DNA of 32,904 nucleotides from Nitrospira sp. (GCA_016788885.1 JAEURX010000045.1:1-32904); one strand, 5' to 3'; shown: positions 24,556-32,904, counted from the stretch's first letter. Notes: generated from the sequence alone by a model not told the origin. Translations and numbers: made by a program.

Positions 24556-27500
24556 ATGAGATCGGTACGTAGCGGGCCCAGGAAACTGAATAAGCACAGG
24601 TCCCAAGCGGCCTGGAAGCTCCTGTTGGGAGTCATGCTTCCATCGGTCTGTGTTGGGGCGTTCAGTGTGGCGTCGGCGGCGCCTGAGCTGCATGGGGCTG
24701 CACACAATCAGCCGGCATGGGCTGAGCAGTTGAAGGGACAGACCATTATCGAGGATGCGCAGGAAGGTCATGTCGAGCGCACCGCGATGATGGAGCGTCA
24801 ACACCAGCGCATTATGGAGAAGATCAACGAGCAGTTGATCCATGATGCCGAGGTGCAGCGCACAGGCGGCCAGTACAACAACGTCAACATGTTGCACCAG
24901 TACGGCGCCGGGAATCAGGATTTGTTGTTGATGTCGAACAGCGGCGCTGAGCCGGTCTCGTCAATGGGCGGGAAGTGTCCGGCCAGCGCGCCGGTTCGCA
25001 GCTATGACGTGTCGGCGATCAATGTGGAAATCACCTTGAACATGTGGCTCGATTTCTATCCGGGCTACATGTACACGCTGACGGAAAATATCGACAAGGT
25101 CCGTGCAGAGGAGACGAAGAACAAAGAGGCGCGGGATAAGGACGGCTACGATCCGGGCGGCGTCATCAACGGGTTGCAGAATCAGTTCATTCAGCCGCTG
25201 GTCCTGCGCGGCAATCAGGGGGATTGCGTGAAGATGACCCTCCGCAACCAGTTGGAGGGTGATGAGGAAGTCAGCTTGAACATTCATGGTTCCAGCATGG
25301 TCATGTCGGCTACGGGACAGCCGGCCACGACCACCAATCCCGACAGCATCGCCGCCAAGGGCAAAGCGGTGGAGATGGAATGGTATATCCCGCCGACGCA
25401 GCAGGAGGGCAGCCGCCAGTTCCATTCCTACAGCAATGATCGCGAGTTGACCGTGATGGGCCTCTTCGGGTCCTTCGTGATCGAGCCGAAGGGGTCTGAG
25501 TACCTCGAACCGCTCGGAACCGGCGATCCTCAGCCGACCAAGAGCGGCTGGCAGGCGATCATCAAGAACGGCAGCGGACCGGACTTCCGGGAGTTCGTGC
25601 TGTTTTATCATGAAGTCGGCGACGAAGCATTTCGTCCCTTGAACAAGAAAGGCGACTTCATTCCGCAGCGCGATCCGCTCACCGACGTCTATCGTCCGGT
25701 GGCCCGCGCCTTGAACTATCGGAGCGAGCCGTTCGGCGTCGACAATATGCAGACGCAGCACGAATACTTCGGCTTCGAGGACGAGTCGATGGCCTACAGC
25801 GCGTATACGTTCGGCGATCCGGCCACGACCATTCCGCGCAGCTACCTCGGAGACCCGGCCAAGTTCCGGCTGGTGCACGGTGGCTCCGAAGTATTTCACT
25901 CGCACCATCCGCATGGCGGAGCGATTCGTTGGCCGCGGAGCCCGCGGGCCATCGACGAAATGCCCTTGTGGCATGCGGCGAAGAACGGTCCCGTGAAATA
26001 TCCCGTGATCCGGACGAAGTCCGATCGCGTCGACGTGGAAGTCATCGGACCGTCCGAGACCATGGATCTGGAAACGGAGTGCGGATCCGGTCTCTGCCAG
26101 CAGTTGGCCGGAGACTTTCTCTTCCATTGCCACGTGGCGCATCACTATATCGCGGGCATGTGGGGCTACTGGCGCGTGTACAACACCATTCAACAGGGCG
26201 CGAATCACAATGACGTGATGCCGGACCTCCTGGAGTTGCCGGACCGCAAGGGCCGCATCAAGGCGGGGGTCACGTCAGACGAACTGATCGGCAAGACCGT
26301 CGATTGGTTCGGTAAGCAATTCAAGATCGTGGAGAAGGGCAAGACCGATTGGAAGGCCGACCCGGCCGTCGTGACTCTCAAGGACTGGGTCGAAATGCAG
26401 TTCCCACCGCAGGGTCTGCCGGGCCACAAGAAGGATGAGCGCGACCAGACCAAGTCCTATGACGCGACCGTGCTGAATTGGAACTGGCAGGGGAACCGCG
26501 CCATGACCGAGCCTGAGAACACGGTGCCGAATCCGCGGTATCAATCGACCCATCCGGGCGAGCGGCTGCCGATCGTGTTCGAGCCGTTGACCGGTAAAGT
26601 CTCCTGGCCGCACTTGAAGCCGCACTTCGGTCGGCGCGTGCCGTTCTCGAAGAGCCACAATCCTTCTCCATGGTTGGAGATGATCCACCTTGAGGAAGAC
26701 GGCCAGCCGAGTTCCTATCCGGCCAAGCCGGGTGAGAATGGACGCTGGAGCCTGTGCCCGGAGAATGCCGGGTCGAAGAAATACAACGTGCACTTTATCC
26801 ATACGCCGATGATGCTCGCCGACAAACAAGGCGACACCCCGGCCATCATGGATGAAGGCGGGTTGATTTATGTGTTGCATGAAGAGGAAGCGGCCATTCG
26901 CAAGAACAACGACCTGCGCTTCCCGCTGGTCGTACGGTCGAACATCTACGATTGCGTGGATTGGATGTTGACCAGCGAATGGGACGACGATGACTTCGGG
27001 AATTTCCATGCCTCGAAGGTCAATACCCATTGGCACTTTCTGCAGTTCGACAACCAGTCGTCGGACGGCGTGATCACCGGCTTCTCGAACGAACAGTCGG
27101 TGCGCCCGTTCACCATGTTGGAGAAGAAAACGGACAAGGGCTTGCCCTTGCCGTTGAACACCATCTTCACGAAGACGGGAAAGAAGGGCGATCGCGTGAT
27201 CACCCTCAAGAACGCCGCGCAGTATCATCCCGGCATTGAAATCCTGATCGGCGCGGATAACGTCGGCGGGAATGAAGTCGGACGGATCCAGTCGATCAAG
27301 GGCAACGAGATCACACTCGTCCGGCCGTTGAAACACGATCATCCGGTGAAGGATATCGTGACGGTGGAATTTGTTCGGCAGCGGTTCTGGGTGGATTCCG
27401 ATGTGGGCACCGTGTTCTGGCACGACCATGCGTTGGGCCGGATTACCTGGGGCCACGGCGGATTCGGCACGATGATTGTCGAACCGGTCGGATCGACCTA

Positions 27501-29436
27501 TCACAACCCGAAGACCGGCGCGCCGATCCGGAGCGGTCCGTTGGCGGACATCCGCACCGCGGAGCCTGTAGGCTACGGGGTCAACGGCAGCTTCCGTGAG
27601 TTGCTGGTGCAATTGAATGACAGCGTGCCGCACACGATCAATATCGTGACGGCGGGCAATCCTCCGGGCCAGCCGGTGGAAGTGGCCCTGGAAGCGGGAA
27701 AGACGATCTCCTTTCCGATTCCTGACCATATCAAGATGACGCCGATGCCGTTCCTGAACGGCGGGACCCATACAACGGGCGGCAGTCTCAACTTCAGAGC
27801 GGAGCCGATCAGCGGACGCCTGAAGGCGAATCCGGATCCCTCGAAGCTCTTCAGCAGCGCCGTACACGGCGATCCGTACACCCCGATGGTACGAGCCTAC
27901 CTGGGTGACACGGTCGTGTTCCGGTTGCTGCAGACCATGACCAATGAAAGCATGGTCTGGACGCTGTCCGGGCATACCTATCTGACAGAGCGGTATGCCG
28001 GCGATGCGAACCGGAAGAACTCTATCCATGTCGGTATCGCTGAACGATACGACCTCGTCGTTCCGCAAGCCGGTGGACCGCGACTGCAGGCGGGCGACTA
28101 CATCCATTTCAATGGTCGTTCGTCCAAGTTCTCGGAAGGCGCCTGGGGTATCTTGCGCGTCCTCGATAAGGACGTGACGGATCTGCAGAAGTTGCCTGCC
28201 GGGTACAGCGGCCGGAACGAAATTCCGAAGGCTCCGGCGGTGTGTCCTGCCGATGCGCCGGTGAAGAGTTTCAATGTGTCGGCGATCGATTTCCCGTCGA
28301 TGAAGTTGAACCCGAAGGCCCCGGATGCCATCGAGGTCGATTTCGAGCGGACCATCCAGATGGTCAATCCTGATGCCAAGATTTACGTCTTGGATGAGGA
28401 TGTCGCGACGGTGGCGTCCGGCCTCCAGCCGATGCCGTTGACGTTGCGCGCGAACGTCGGGGACTGTTTGAAGGTGAAGCTGAGCAACAAGATGAAGCAG
28501 GGCCGTGCGTCGTTCTCGGCGCTGGGTCTGGCGTTTGATCCGAAAGATTCCCTGGGTGCAAACGTCGGCAACAATCCGGGCGAGCAAACCGTCGCGCCGG
28601 GTGAGAGCCGCGTCTATACGTACTATGCCGATCCATTCATCGGGGAGACTGCGTCCCTGGTGTGGGACTGGGGGAATGTCATGACCAATCCCCGCAACGG
28701 ACTGTACGGCGGTATCGTGATCGGGCCCAAGGGGGCGACCTATCGCGATCCGAAGACCGGTGCGGATATCTCCACCAAGAACAGCTGGGTGGCCGATGTC
28801 ATCGTGAATCGGACGATTCAGGGGTACGAACATCGCCAGAACTACCGCGATGTGGCCTTGTTCTTCCAAGATGAAGACAACATCATTGGAACCAGCTTTA
28901 TGCCCTACGTACAAAACACGGCGGGATTGACGGCTGTGAACTACCGTTCGGAACCGTATAAGTTCCGCGAAGCCAGCGGATGCTCCCTGGGCAAGGTGTT
29001 CCAGCCTTGCTCGGTGGACAAGCCGGACAGCATTGCCACGCCGCTCATCGAAGCGCATGCGGGAGATCCCGTGCGCATCCATGTATTCGGGGCGAGCAAT
29101 GAACAGAACGGCATGTTCAGCGTGGAGAAACATGAATGGCCGATCGAGCCGTTCATGCGCGGCGCCGACCAAATCAGCGTCGTGGAGTTCTCAGCGTCGG
29201 AATCGCTGGATGCCTTTATCCCTGCCGCAGGCGGAAGCTTCCGTCTGCCGGGTGATTATGTCTGGAGCAATCAGCGATTGCCCTATGCCCAATCGGGGCA
29301 ATGGGGTCTGTTGAAGGTGTTGCCCACCGATGACCAACGAATCCTCCCGTTGAGTCAGCAGGCACCTTCGATCAAGCGGGCGGGGTCAGAGGCGGGAGAT
29401 CCCATTGTCTCCCGTATGTCGAACCCCATCCAATAG
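24556..29436 (+). CDS. Giant six-cupredoxin multicopper oxidase (MofA/MnxG-like)
   Basis: A 1626-residue exported oxidase with a signal peptide to about residue 46. GAGGAGGT seven bases upstream fixes the start; the upstream open frame lies in the leader. Copper motifs in chain order are HSHHPHGG (448-455), HCH-x2-HH-x4-M (524-535, type 1 and trinuclear ligands), HWH (825-827) and HDH (956-958). The usual order is HWH, HDH, then the C-terminal pair, so here it is permuted, as in MnxG-type and ceruloplasmin-like proteins. Three two-domain modules are visible; modules at about 141-540 and 1230-1620 share CPA-APV, GDC and NYRSEP motifs. In the second and third modules the HCH site is lost (around 1180-1197 and 1566-1583). 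The size is close to Leptothrix MofA, a putative Mn oxidase. The substrate is unproven; Mn(II) or Fe(II) are candidates. Confidence 0.88.
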   Translation: MRSVRSGPRKLNKHRSQAAWKLLLGVMLPSVCVGAFSVASAAPELHGAAHNQPAWAEQLKGQTIIEDAQEGHVERTAMMERQHQRIMEKINEQLIHDAEVQRTGGQYNNVNMLHQYGAGNQDLLLMSNSGAEPVSSMGGKCPASAPVRSYDVSAINVEITLNMWLDFYPGYMYTLTENIDKVRAEETKNKEARDKDGYDPGGVINGLQNQFIQPLVLRGNQGDCVKMTLRNQLEGDEEVSLNIHGSSMVMSATGQPATTTNPDSIAAKGKAVEMEWYIPPTQQEGSRQFHSYSNDRELTVMGLFGSFVIEPKGSEYLEPLGTGDPQPTKSGWQAIIKNGSGPDFREFVLFYHEVGDEAFRPLNKKGDFIPQRDPLTDVYRPVARALNYRSEPFGVDNMQTQHEYFGFEDESMAYSAYTFGDPATTIPRSYLGDPAKFRLVHGGSEVFHSHHPHGGAIRWPRSPRAIDEMPLWHAAKNGPVKYPVIRTKSDRVDVEVIGPSETMDLETECGSGLCQQLAGDFLFHCHVAHHYIAGMWGYWRVYNTIQQGANHNDVMPDLLELPDRKGRIKAGVTSDELIGKTVDWFGKQFKIVEKGKTDWKADPAVVTLKDWVEMQFPPQGLPGHKKDERDQTKSYDATVLNWNWQGNRAMTEPENTVPNPRYQSTHPGERLPIVFEPLTGKVSWPHLKPHFGRRVPFSKSHNPSPWLEMIHLEEDGQPSSYPAKPGENGRWSLCPENAGSKKYNVHFIHTPMMLADKQGDTPAIMDEGGLIYVLHEEEAAIRKNNDLRFPLVVRSNIYDCVDWMLTSEWDDDDFGNFHASKVNTHWHFLQFDNQSSDGVITGFSNEQSVRPFTMLEKKTDKGLPLPLNTIFTKTGKKGDRVITLKNAAQYHPGIEILIGADNVGGNEVGRIQSIKGNEITLVRPLKHDHPVKDIVTVEFVRQRFWVDSDVGTVFWHDHALGRITWGHGGFGTMIVEPVGSTYHNPKTGAPIRSGPLADIRTAEPVGYGVNGSFRELLVQLNDSVPHTINIVTAGNPPGQPVEVALEAGKTISFPIPDHIKMTPMPFLNGGTHTTGGSLNFRAEPISGRLKANPDPSKLFSSAVHGDPYTPMVRAYLGDTVVFRLLQTMTNESMVWTLSGHTYLTERYAGDANRKNSIHVGIAERYDLVVPQAGGPRLQAGDYIHFNGRSSKFSEGAWGILRVLDKDVTDLQKLPAGYSGRNEIPKAPAVCPADAPVKSFNVSAIDFPSMKLNPKAPDAIEVDFERTIQMVNPDAKIYVLDEDVATVASGLQPMPLTLRANVGDCLKVKLSNKMKQGRASFSALGLAFDPKDSLGANVGNNPGEQTVAPGESRVYTYYADPFIGETASLVWDWGNVMTNPRNGLYGGIVIGPKGATYRDPKTGADISTKNSWVADVIVNRTIQGYEHRQNYRDVALFFQDEDNIIGTSFMPYVQNTAGLTAVNYRSEPYKFREASGCSLGKVFQPCSVDKPDSIATPLIEAHAGDPVRIHVFGASNEQNGMFSVEKHEWPIEPFMRGADQISVVEFSASESLDAFIPAAGGSFRLPGDYVWSNQRLPYAQSGQWGLLKVLPTDDQRILPLSQQAPSIKRAGSEAGDPIVSRMSNPIQ

Positions 29437-29445
29437 GGTGAGGGA

Positions 29446-29472
29446 GGCGGCCTCTCTTCACGGGGGGCCGCC
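29446..29472 (+). other. GC-rich hairpin after the oxidase stop codon
   Basis: GGCGGCC (29446-29452) pairs with GGCCGCC (29466-29472) across a 13-base loop, ten bases after the oxidase stop. It has no T-run and precedes the main terminator, so it may protect the 3' end of the message. Confidence 0.45.
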
Positions 29473-29503
29473 GTATGGATGCAGTGCCGGTCCTAATCAC
29501 CAG

Positions 29504-29546
29504 ACTGCGGGAGAGCCCACGGGGGCTCTCCCGCAGTTGTGTTTTT
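29504..29546 (+). terminator. Intrinsic terminator of the oxidase gene
   Basis: A perfect 15-bp stem, ACTGCGGGAGAGCCC (29504-29518) with GGGCTCTCCCGCAGT (29523-29537), ACGG loop, followed by TGTGTTTTT. It ends the oxidase transcript before the convergent minus-strand gene at 29634. Confidence 0.85.
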
Positions 29547-29633
29547 GCACAAATGGAATGTCGGAGTCCTGTGCCCACGGGCTGAGAGCATTGCGGCAGC
29601 CATGCTGTCGGGCCGTGCGTGAACGGTGGTCCG

Positions 29634-30395
29634 TTATCTCCCGCGTACCTGGGCCACCAGGCTCTGCAGCATCTTCAAATCCATGGCCCCTGGTACCAAC
29701 TCGGTGCCGACGATAAACGCTGGGGTGCCGGTGATGCCGAGGGTCTTTGCGAGGCTGCGGTTGCGATCGATCACCGTTTGCCACTCCGGCCTGTTGATAT
29801 CCGCCTCGAGCCGACTCACATCCAGGCCTACCGTCTGGGCAATCCGAAACAGGTGTTCTTTCGTGAGATCATCCTTCATTGCCAGCAGTGCCTCATGAAA
29901 AGCCTGGTGTTTCCCCTGTCGATGTGAGGCCAACGCGGCTTTGGCGGCCAGTTCGGACGTCTCGCCGAGAATCGGAAAGTCTTTATACACGACACGGATG
30001 CCGGTATCCCGTTGTTGTAGCTCGGTCAGCGCGGACGCCGCTCGTTTGCAATACCCGCAGCGATAATCGAAAAACTCCACGACGGTGATGTCACCAGTCC
30101 GGTTTCCGCTGATCGGGGAGTCCGGATCGTTGAGTAACTCCTGCTGGTGGGTGGCGATGGCGGCTTTCTGCCGTTGTTGCTCCTCGGCCGCCCGTGTGTT
30201 TTCCAATGCCTGCAAGGATTGTTCGATGACTTCAGGATGGGTACGGATGTAGCGTTCGATGATCTGTTCCAGGGCGAGTCCTGTGCCAGGGTCTCCCGTC
30301 GGTTCAGCAGGCCAGGCGTTTAAGGGAACAGAAGCCCACCATGAAGCGAAGGAAAACATCGTCAGAACGACCATGCGATTGGTGCCCGGTGTCAT
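29634..30395 (-). CDS. DsbA/ScsC-family thiol oxidoreductase
   Basis: A 253-residue exported thioredoxin-fold protein. The signal region is residues about 1-28. A helical N-terminal extension (about 40-85, EQIIERYIRTHPEVIEQSLQ) typical of ScsC/DsbG-like trimeric or dimeric members precedes the catalytic domain. The active site is CGYC (Cys113-Cys116, in FFDYRCGYCK) and the cis-proline loop is TGTPAF (Pro225). It would form or shuffle disulfides in the periplasm. ATG 30395 has GGGAGG (complement of 30400-30405) upstream; the frame is open to 30455 but without a ribosome site. It is convergent with the oxidase, whose cysteine pairs it may help fold (inference), and lies 85 bases downstream of a small exported protein gene. 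Confidence 0.9.
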   Translation of the reverse strand: MTPGTNRMVVLTMFSFASWWASVPLNAWPAEPTGDPGTGLALEQIIERYIRTHPEVIEQSLQALENTRAAEEQQRQKAAIATHQQELLNDPDSPISGNRTGDITVVEFFDYRCGYCKRAASALTELQQRDTGIRVVYKDFPILGETSELAAKAALASHRQGKHQAFHEALLAMKDDLTKEHLFRIAQTVGLDVSRLEADINRPEWQTVIDRNRSLAKTLGITGTPAFIVGTELVPGAMDLKMLQSLVAQVRGR

Positions 30396-30480
30396 GCGGC
30401 CTCCCGTTGAGTCAGTGTGGAGCACGTCGTGGAACACGGTGCTGCAGGCGGGCATTATACAAGAATCGCGGGCGGCGAGG

Positions 30481-30774
30481 TCAGTTGGCGGGGTCTGTCG
30501 GCAGCTTGGCGATCTTGATCAACGTATGCTCGTCATTGAGTTCAAATGTGACATGGTCGCCAACGCTGAGGCCATGCAGCAGGCGAACGTCGCGAACGGG
30601 GAGGGCGCGTGATTCTCCCGTGGGAAGGAGAATGGTAAGCGTCAGGGCCTCCTGGTCGATGGATACAATCGTGCCGCCCAGCAGGGCAGACTCGGCGGGT
30701 GGGGCCGCAGCCACAAAGCACGCCGTGGTGCAGGGAAGGACGAGCAGGATGAACCGCAGTACCAGCAAAATCAT
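30481..30774 (-). CDS. Small exported protein of unknown function
   Basis: A 97-residue protein with a hydrophobic signal peptide (LLVLRFILLVLPCTTACFVAAA) and a short beta-rich domain (GGTIVSIDQEALTLTILLPTGESRALPV, then GLSVGDHVTFELNDEHTLIKIAKL) that reads like a small OB- or SH3-type barrel of the 'sequence-dependent regulatory' kind found in small periplasmic proteins. A lipoprotein reading is not excluded but no clean lipobox is seen. No strong ribosome site precedes ATG 30774. It lies upstream of the DsbA-like gene on the same strand and may be co-transcribed with it. Confidence 0.6.
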   Translation of the reverse strand: MILLVLRFILLVLPCTTACFVAAAPPAESALLGGTIVSIDQEALTLTILLPTGESRALPVRDVRLLHGLSVGDHVTFELNDEHTLIKIAKLPTDPAN

Positions 30775-30844
30775 CCGATACCATAACGCATACCCGATTC
30801 GCGCGGAACTAGCATTTCCCCTAAAGCGGCTCCGCGCAGTAGAC

Positions 30845-31052
30845 CTAGCAGGATGCGGAAAAAGTCCACCAGCGGCGTTCTCGCCTCGTTCAGCGGCTCA
30901 ACGTACGACACGAGTACGATTCGCCGCTTCACTCGCTGCGGCCTTGCTGGATGGCCTTGTTGCGCATCCTGCCGACTATCCTGATACCAACATGCCACGT
31001 GAGCTGATCGCGGCGTAGCGTGCAAAAAATGAGGTTTTCCGCAGCCTGCTAG
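30845..31052. mobile_element. MITE-like element with terminal inverted repeats
   Basis: CTAGCAGGATGCGGAAAA (30845-30862) and TTTTCCGCAGCCTGCTAG (31035-31052) are inverted copies, 17 of 18 identical, bounding 208 bp without a gene. Inside, GCAGGATGCG (30848-30857) also pairs perfectly with CGCATCCTGC (30963-30972), and AGCGGC/GCCGCT with CGTAC/GTACG (30892-30928) forms a nested hairpin. The element can fold into a long imperfect cruciform. It fills most of the 351-bp gap between two divergent genes; the flanks (30775-30844 and 31053-31125) show nothing I can support. No direct target duplication beyond the CTAG ends is seen. Confidence 0.65.
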
Positions 31053-31125
31053 AGCGGCGGTTGAGGGATTTTCCGGTTGCGCTGATCGTACGGGCGATTT
31101 ATGGTGAGAGCAGAGAAAGGACGTC

Positions 31126-32346
31126 ATGCCCCAAGCCGATCGTGAAGTCCCAGCCGTGCTGGTCGCGAACGCCGGATCGTCGAGCGTCAAATGGGCGTTG
31201 TTTCATGTGGGAGGTTCGCCCGTCCGGGCGGCAGCGGGGCGGATCGAGCGCATCGGGCTTCCGGACGGCATCGTGACGTTCACCGATGGCGAGACCGGGC
31301 AGGACCAACGGCGTGTCGCGCAGATCCCGAACCATGCGGCAGCCGTGCAGGTCCTCATTGATCAACTCGGGCAGAGCGGCCGGGGATTGTCACTACAAGC
31401 CATCGGCCATCGAGTCGTCCATGGAGGCAGCCGCTATACGAATCCGGAGGTGATCTCGAAGGCAGTGAGAGAAGAGTTGCATCGGCTCAGTCCCTACGAT
31501 CCCGAGCATCTTCCGGCGGAACTCACCCTGATCGACGCCCTGGACATTCAATACCCGGCCATCCCGCAAGTCGCCTGTTTTGATACCGGATTCCATCAAC
31601 ATCTGCCGCCGGTCGCTCGTCTCATGGCGATTCCCCGCCGGTACGAAAAACAGGGCATCAGGCGATATGGATTTCATGGCCTGTCCTACGCCTACTTGTT
31701 AGAAGAGCTGGAACGGGTGGCCGGCCGTGAGGCCGCGCGCGGCAAGGTGATCCTGGCCCATTTGGGAAACGGGGCCAGTCTCGCCGCAGTGCGAGAGGGC
31801 GTGAGCATTGATACGACGATGGGTTTCACCCCGGCCTCCGGGCTGCCCATGAGCACGAGATCCGGCGACCTGGACCCTGGTCTGGTGTCCTACCTCGCTC
31901 AAACCGAGGGCATGACGGCGGATCAGTTTCATCATATGGTCCATGCGCAGTCGGGCCTGCTGGGATTATCCGAGCTCAGTTCCGACTTACGGGACTTGCT
32001 CGCGCAGGAAGGCCGCGATACGCGCGCCGCAGAGGCGGTAGCGGTATTTTGTTATCAGGGGAAAAAGTGGATCGGCGCCTACGCGGCGGCCCTCGGTGGC
32101 GTCGATCAGCTGGTCTTCAGCGGCGGCATCGGCGAACATTCATCCGTCGTGCGGGCGCGGATGTGTGACGGCCTGGCATTTCTCGGCATTGAGTTGGATC
32201 AGGCGCGCAACGAGGCCCATGACGCGGTCATCTCCCGGCCGGGCAGCCGGGTGACGGTGCGCGTGATCCAGACGGATGAAGAGCGCCACATCGCGCAATC
32301 GGTCTGTCGGCTATTGGCCCTGCCCGTCAACCGTGGAACGAAATGA
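31126..32346 (+). CDS. ackA: Acetate kinase
   Basis: A 406-residue acetate kinase of family length. Motifs: NAGSSSVKW (15-23), HRVVHGG, FDTGFHQHLPPVA, GFHGLSY, HLGNGASLAAVREG, TMGFTPASGLPMSTRSGDLDPG and FSGGIGEHS. It catalyses acetyl phosphate + ADP to acetate + ATP in the cytoplasm. AAAGGA about seven bases upstream fixes the start. It is followed 64 bases later by a phosphoketolase gene in the same direction, which makes acetyl phosphate, so the pair gives a substrate-level ATP route from sugar phosphates. This pairing is known in several bacteria with the phosphoketolase pathway. Confidence 0.96.
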   Translation: MPQADREVPAVLVANAGSSSVKWALFHVGGSPVRAAAGRIERIGLPDGIVTFTDGETGQDQRRVAQIPNHAAAVQVLIDQLGQSGRGLSLQAIGHRVVHGGSRYTNPEVISKAVREELHRLSPYDPEHLPAELTLIDALDIQYPAIPQVACFDTGFHQHLPPVARLMAIPRRYEKQGIRRYGFHGLSYAYLLEELERVAGREAARGKVILAHLGNGASLAAVREGVSIDTTMGFTPASGLPMSTRSGDLDPGLVSYLAQTEGMTADQFHHMVHAQSGLLGLSELSSDLRDLLAQEGRDTRAAEAVAVFCYQGKKWIGAYAAALGGVDQLVFSGGIGEHSSVVRARMCDGLAFLGIELDQARNEAHDAVISRPGSRVTVRVIQTDEERHIAQSVCRLLALPVNRGTK

Positions 32347-32410
32347 ACCCGTCGCGTCATCGTTTCGGCAGGAGGCGGCAAGGGACGCGTACATCTGAAA
32401 GAGGGACTTC

Positions 32411-32904
32411 ATGAAAGAGACGACCCGTGCGAATCAGCCGCTGAGCCCCGAGATGCTTCAACGGATCCACGCCTACTGGCGAGCGGCCAATTATCTTTCC
32501 GTCGGGCAGATCTATTTGTATGCCAACCCGCTGCTCAAGCAGCCACTGAGGCGGGAACATATCAAGCCGCGCCTGCTTGGCCATTGGGGAACGACGCCGG
32601 GGTTGAATTTTATCTACGCCCATCTCAACCGCATCATCAAGGCGCAGGATCTCCCGGTGCTCTACGTCGCCGGACCTGGTCACGGCGGTCCCGGGCTGGT
32701 CGCGAATGTGTACCTCGAAGGGACCTACAGCGAAGTCTATCCAAACATCTCCCAGGATGAGGCGGGGCTGCAGCGTCTGTTCAAGCAGTTTTCTTTTCCC
32801 GGCGGCATTCCGAGCCATGTGGCGCCGGAAACCCCCGGCTCCATCCACGAGGGGGGGGAGTTGGGCTATTCTCTGGCCCATGCCTATGGGGCGGCCTTCG
32901 ACCA
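32411..32904 (+). CDS. xfp: Phosphoketolase, N-terminal part (cut by window end)
   Basis: The first 164 codons of a D-xylulose 5-phosphate/D-fructose 6-phosphate phosphoketolase (full proteins are about 800 residues). Visible family motifs: [51 protein letters not shown] and [17 protein letters not shown], which form part of the thiamine diphosphate and substrate site. It splits the sugar phosphate with inorganic phosphate into acetyl phosphate and an aldose phosphate. GAGGGA at 32401-32406 precedes ATG 32411. The frame is intact to the window end. It follows ackA in what is probably one operon. Confidence 0.95.
   Translation, partial: MKETTRANQPLSPEMLQRIHAYWRAANYLSVGQIYLYANPLLKQPLRREHIKPRLLGHWGTTPGLNFIYAHLNRIIKAQDLPVLYVAGPGHGGPGLVANVYLEGTYSEVYPNISQDEAGLQRLFKQFSFPGGIPSHVAPETPGSIHEGGELGYSLAHAYGAAFD

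Noticed and set aside
26275-29172. A 965-codon open frame on the minus strand opposite the oxidase gene, with a second of 415 codons at 24961-26208
   Set aside because: They lie fully antisense to a clearly coding gene with conserved copper motifs, have no ribosome sites and look like no protein family; long antisense frames are expected at this GC content.
30341-31018. A 225-codon plus-strand frame across the small exported gene and the MITE-like element
   Set aside because: Runs through the inverted repeats, has no ribosome site and no recognisable domain.

Overview
The window looks like chromosomal DNA of a Nitrospirota bacterium, most likely Nitrospira or a close relative. The grounds are the high G+C, the gene style, an acetate kinase-phosphoketolase pair, and a giant multicopper oxidase. 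This placement is from recognition only, without a database search. All coordinates and motifs were read by eye.

Layout. (1) 120-5380: a lipoprotein, the Ada alkylation-repair protein, a stand-alone receiver protein and an exported protein on the plus strand. A MOSC-domain gene and a small exported protein follow on the minus strand, then a LysR regulator divergent from the MOSC gene. (2) 5428-14378: an efflux operon with a candidate ECF promoter, ECF sigma factor, membrane anti-sigma, CnrX/CpxP-like periplasmic sensor, membrane-fusion protein and two different RND pumps (MdtA, MdtB, MdtC type). No outer-membrane channel is present. (3) 14431-20429: an iron-uptake region. A TTGACA promoter overlaid by a Fur-like box is followed by a structured stretch ending in a strong terminator. 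Then come tonB, a small exported protein and a Com-like zinc finger, a second terminator, and a TonB-dependent receptor, a DUF4198-like protein and a PepSY membrane protein. (4) 20502-29537: a sensor kinase and an NtrC-family regulator, a repeat-rich intergenic region, and a 1626-residue six-cupredoxin multicopper oxidase of the MofA/MnxG size class with its own terminator. (5) 29634-30774, minus strand: a DsbA/ScsC-like oxidoreductase and a small exported protein. (6) 30845-31052: a MITE-like element with 17/18 terminal inverted repeats. (7) 31126-32904: acetate kinase and the start of a phosphoketolase.

The most interesting system is in part 4. A near-perfect sigma-54 promoter (GG-N10-GC, 24312-24328) lies between the NtrC-type regulator and the oxidase. 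Two tandem dyads about 150 bp upstream of it (24144-24171) sit where an enhancer would be expected. Together these suggest that the two-component system switches on the giant oxidase. The arrangement resembles the MnxS/MnxR control of Mn(II) oxidation known in Pseudomonas putida, so the oxidase is a candidate metal (Mn or Fe) oxidase. Only one of its three module copies keeps a type 1 copper site.

Two further points stand out: an ECF sigma/anti-sigma/sensor unit attached to MdtABC-type pumps, and a possible Fur-controlled small RNA or attenuator in front of tonB.
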